Below, piece by piece: positions 17,974 to 19,550 of a stretch of 19,550 bases of DNA. Position numbers and translations under genes: made by a program. Every line of letters starts with the position of its first letter. Position 1 is the stretch's first letter. Under the pieces are notes generated by a model, which saw only the letters and a list, made by a program, of their open reading frames with translations, did not search any database and had not been told where the DNA came from. This stretch comes from SZAS-79 sp031376265 (GTDB taxonomy: Bacteria; Pseudomonadota; Gammaproteobacteria; Burkholderiales; SG8-39), in contig JANMDK010000329.1 of assembly GCA_031376265.1 (NCBI GenBank), positions 1 through 19,550 of the forward strand. The letters are read 5' to 3'.

Positions 17974-19044
17974 ATGATCTTCCAACGCGCGCTGCTCCGC
18001 GAATTCGCAAGTCTCGCCGGTGCCGTGTTCATGACGCTGTTCCTGATCGCGATCACGGTGCGGCTCATCCGCCTGCTCGGCCAGGCCGCGGGCGGCAAGC
18101 TGCCCTCGGATGCGGTGGTCGCCTTCCTCGGGTTCTTCTCGGTCAACGCGCTGCCGATCCTTCTTTCGCTCACCGTTTTCATTACCATCCTGCTGACGCT
18201 TACGCGCAGCTATCGCGATTCGGAGATGGTGATCTGGTTCAACTCGGGGCTTTCGGTGGCGGCCTGGATGAAGCCGGTGCTGCTGTTTGCCGGGCCGCTC
18301 GTCGCGGTGATCGCGGCGCTGTCCCTTTTCATCTCCCCCTGGGCGGTGCAAAAGAGCGAGGAATACCGGGTCGGCATGGACAGGCGCGACGAAGTCTCGC
18401 GCGTGAATCCCGGCGTCTTCGGCGAGTCGACCGCGCGCGACCGCGTATTCTTCGTCGAGTCCGTGTCCGGCGACGCGCTCACGGTGCAGAACGTGTTCGT
18501 CAACTCGGTCCAGCACAAGAAGACCGGCATCATGATGAGCAACAAGGGCTACGTCGAAACCGCGCCGAACGGCGACCGCTTCCTCGTGCTGCTCAACGGC
18601 CGCCGCTACGAGGGCACCCCGGGCGAGGCCGAGTTCCGGGTCATGGAGTTCGAGCGCTACGAAACGCGGATCGAGGCGAGGGAAGGCGGCACGCCGAACG
18701 AGACGCAAAAGAGCCGCTCCACGCTCACGCTGCTTGAGACGCCAACCAACGCCAATCTCGGCGAGATCGTGTGGCGTCTCGGGGTGCCTGTCTCCGCGCT
18801 AGTGCTCGCTCTGCTCGCGATTCCGATGAGTTTCGTCAACCCGCGCTCCGGGCGCTCGCTCAACCTGCTCTATGCGCTGCTCACCTACATGATCTACTCG
18901 AACCTGATCTCGCTTTGCCAGGCCCGGGTAGCGCAGGGCCAGATGTCGTTCATGACCGGGCTGTTCCTGGTGCATGGCGTGATGATCGCGGCGCTGGTGC
19001 TGCTCTTCGCGCGGCGCATGGGCTATTTCAGGCTGAAGGGCTGA
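17974..19044 (+). CDS. lptF: Lipopolysaccharide export permease LptF
   Basis: LptF and LptG form the inner-membrane permease that, with the LptB ATPase, extracts lipopolysaccharide and hands it to LptC/LptA. The 356-residue product has the family layout: N-terminal helices (MIFQRALLREFASLAGAVFM onward), RSYRDSEMVIWFNSGLS between helices 2 and 3, a periplasmic jellyroll (~residues 130-260, including NPGVFGES, RVFFVES, and SNKGYVE), then three C-terminal helices (ALLAIPMSFVNPRSGRS). The ATG at 17974 matches the normal LptF N-terminus; the much longer frame upstream runs through the intergenic region and antisense to pepA. No clear Shine-Dalgarno precedes it. lptG begins four bases after the stop. 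Confidence 0.96.
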   Translation: MIFQRALLREFASLAGAVFMTLFLIAITVRLIRLLGQAAGGKLPSDAVVAFLGFFSVNALPILLSLTVFITILLTLTRSYRDSEMVIWFNSGLSVAAWMKPVLLFAGPLVAVIAALSLFISPWAVQKSEEYRVGMDRRDEVSRVNPGVFGESTARDRVFFVESVSGDALTVQNVFVNSVQHKKTGIMMSNKGYVETAPNGDRFLVLLNGRRYEGTPGEAEFRVMEFERYETRIEAREGGTPNETQKSRSTLTLLETPTNANLGEIVWRLGVPVSALVLALLAIPMSFVNPRSGRSLNLLYALLTYMIYSNLISLCQARVAQGQMSFMTGLFLVHGVMIAALVLLFARRMGYFRLKG

Positions 19045-19048
19045 CCCC

Positions 19049-19550
19049 TTGGCGGCTAGAACGATCCAGCGCTATCTCGCCCGGCAGATTTACGCTGCGA
19101 CCGCGTTCGTGCTTGTTGGATTCCTTGCGTTGTTCGCGTTTTTCGACCTCGTCAACGAGCTCGGCGATCTCGGCATCGGCGACTACCACCTGCGTGAAAT
19201 CCTGACCTACGTGGCGCTGACGGTGCCGGCGCACGCGTACGAGCTGTTCCCTGTCGTAGTGCTCATCGGGACGCTCTACGTCCTGGCGTATCTAGCCAGC
19301 AATTCCGAGTACACGGTCATGCGCGCTGCGGGCTTCTCGCCCCGGGACGCCGGCCTGACGCTCATCAAGATCGGCCTGGTTTTCGTGGCGGCCACCTTCG
19401 TGCTCGGCGAATGGATCGCGCCGATCGCGGAGCAGGCTGCGCAGACGCTCAAGCTGCGCGCCAAAAGCTCGCTGATCGGGCAGGAGCTCAAGTCGGGCCT
19501 CTGGTTCAAGGACGAGCGCTCTTTCATCAACGTGCGCGAGGCGCGGCAGG
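19049..19550 (+). CDS. lptG: Lipopolysaccharide export permease LptG, 3' partial
   Basis: This is the partner permease of LptF. About 167 residues are visible before the right edge. The N-terminus (AARTIQRYLARQIYAATAFV, then LALFAFFDLVNELGDLGIGDY) and the cytoplasmic coupling-helix region (LASNSEYTVMRAAGFSPRDA) are characteristic of betaproteobacterial LptG. The start is a TTG at 19049; no ATG or GTG lies at the family start position, and GAAGGG about eight bases upstream supports it. The gene is four bases after the lptF stop, so both are co-translated. The start of the periplasmic domain is present (KSGLWFKDERSFINVREARQ); the rest lies outside the window. Confidence 0.95.
   Translation, partial: MAARTIQRYLARQIYAATAFVLVGFLALFAFFDLVNELGDLGIGDYHLREILTYVALTVPAHAYELFPVVVLIGTLYVLAYLASNSEYTVMRAAGFSPRDAGLTLIKIGLVFVAATFVLGEWIAPIAEQAAQTLKLRAKSSLIGQELKSGLWFKDERSFINVREARQ

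Noticed and set aside
17848..18708. N-terminal extension of pepA up to 18708
   Set aside because: The extra 287 codons are antisense to lptF and Arg/His/Asp-rich. The ATG at 17847 has AAGGAAA upstream and gives the normal M17 length.

Overview
The window is a gene-dense, high-GC stretch of a betaproteobacterial chromosome. The order lptF-lptG divergent from pepA-holC-(small unknown)-valS is a familiar proteobacterial housekeeping arrangement, and the protein sequences read as betaproteobacterial (LptG, MoaC, TusA). No transposase, integrase, phage gene, tRNA, rRNA or CRISPR array was recognised. No gap between genes exceeds about 175 bases.

Left part (1-4905): a 5'-truncated TPR/O-GlcNAc-transferase-like (SPINDLY-type) glycosyltransferase faces moaC (molybdenum cofactor synthesis). 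Divergent from moaC is a BepA-like M48 periplasmic metalloprotease with TPRs. Its stop codon nearly touches that of a convergent ChrB-like (chromate-resistance family) protein.

Central part (about 4924-11168): this is the most interesting block, a rightward cluster that starts divergently from the chrB-like gene. It encodes a cytoplasmic-type molybdopterin oxidoreductase, a four-cluster ferredoxin subunit and a DmsC-type membrane anchor, best read as the sulfite-oxidising quinone reductase SoeABC. A TusA-family sulfur carrier follows, then a divergent protein resembling the biotin/lipoate ligase fold, then a Tat-type exported FecR-domain protein. A well-formed sigma70-like promoter lies inside a perfect 8-bp inverted repeat just before tusA. 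The lower half can therefore be transcribed independently of soeABC. A working model is membrane-linked sulfite oxidation in the cytoplasm feeding electrons to quinone, with TusA supplying or relaying sulfane sulfur. MoaC nearby serves the molybdenum cofactor that SoeA needs.

Right part (11267-19550): a leftward MFS exporter, valS, a small unknown coiled-coil-like protein, holC (DNA polymerase III chi) and pepA. Divergent from pepA are lptF and the start of lptG (lipopolysaccharide export permease), cut off by the right edge.

Nothing here is a wholly new system that the sequence alone can prove. The best candidates for new biology are the ligase-like protein and the FecR protein attached to the soe-tusA locus, and the ChrB-like gene that lacks a chrA in view.
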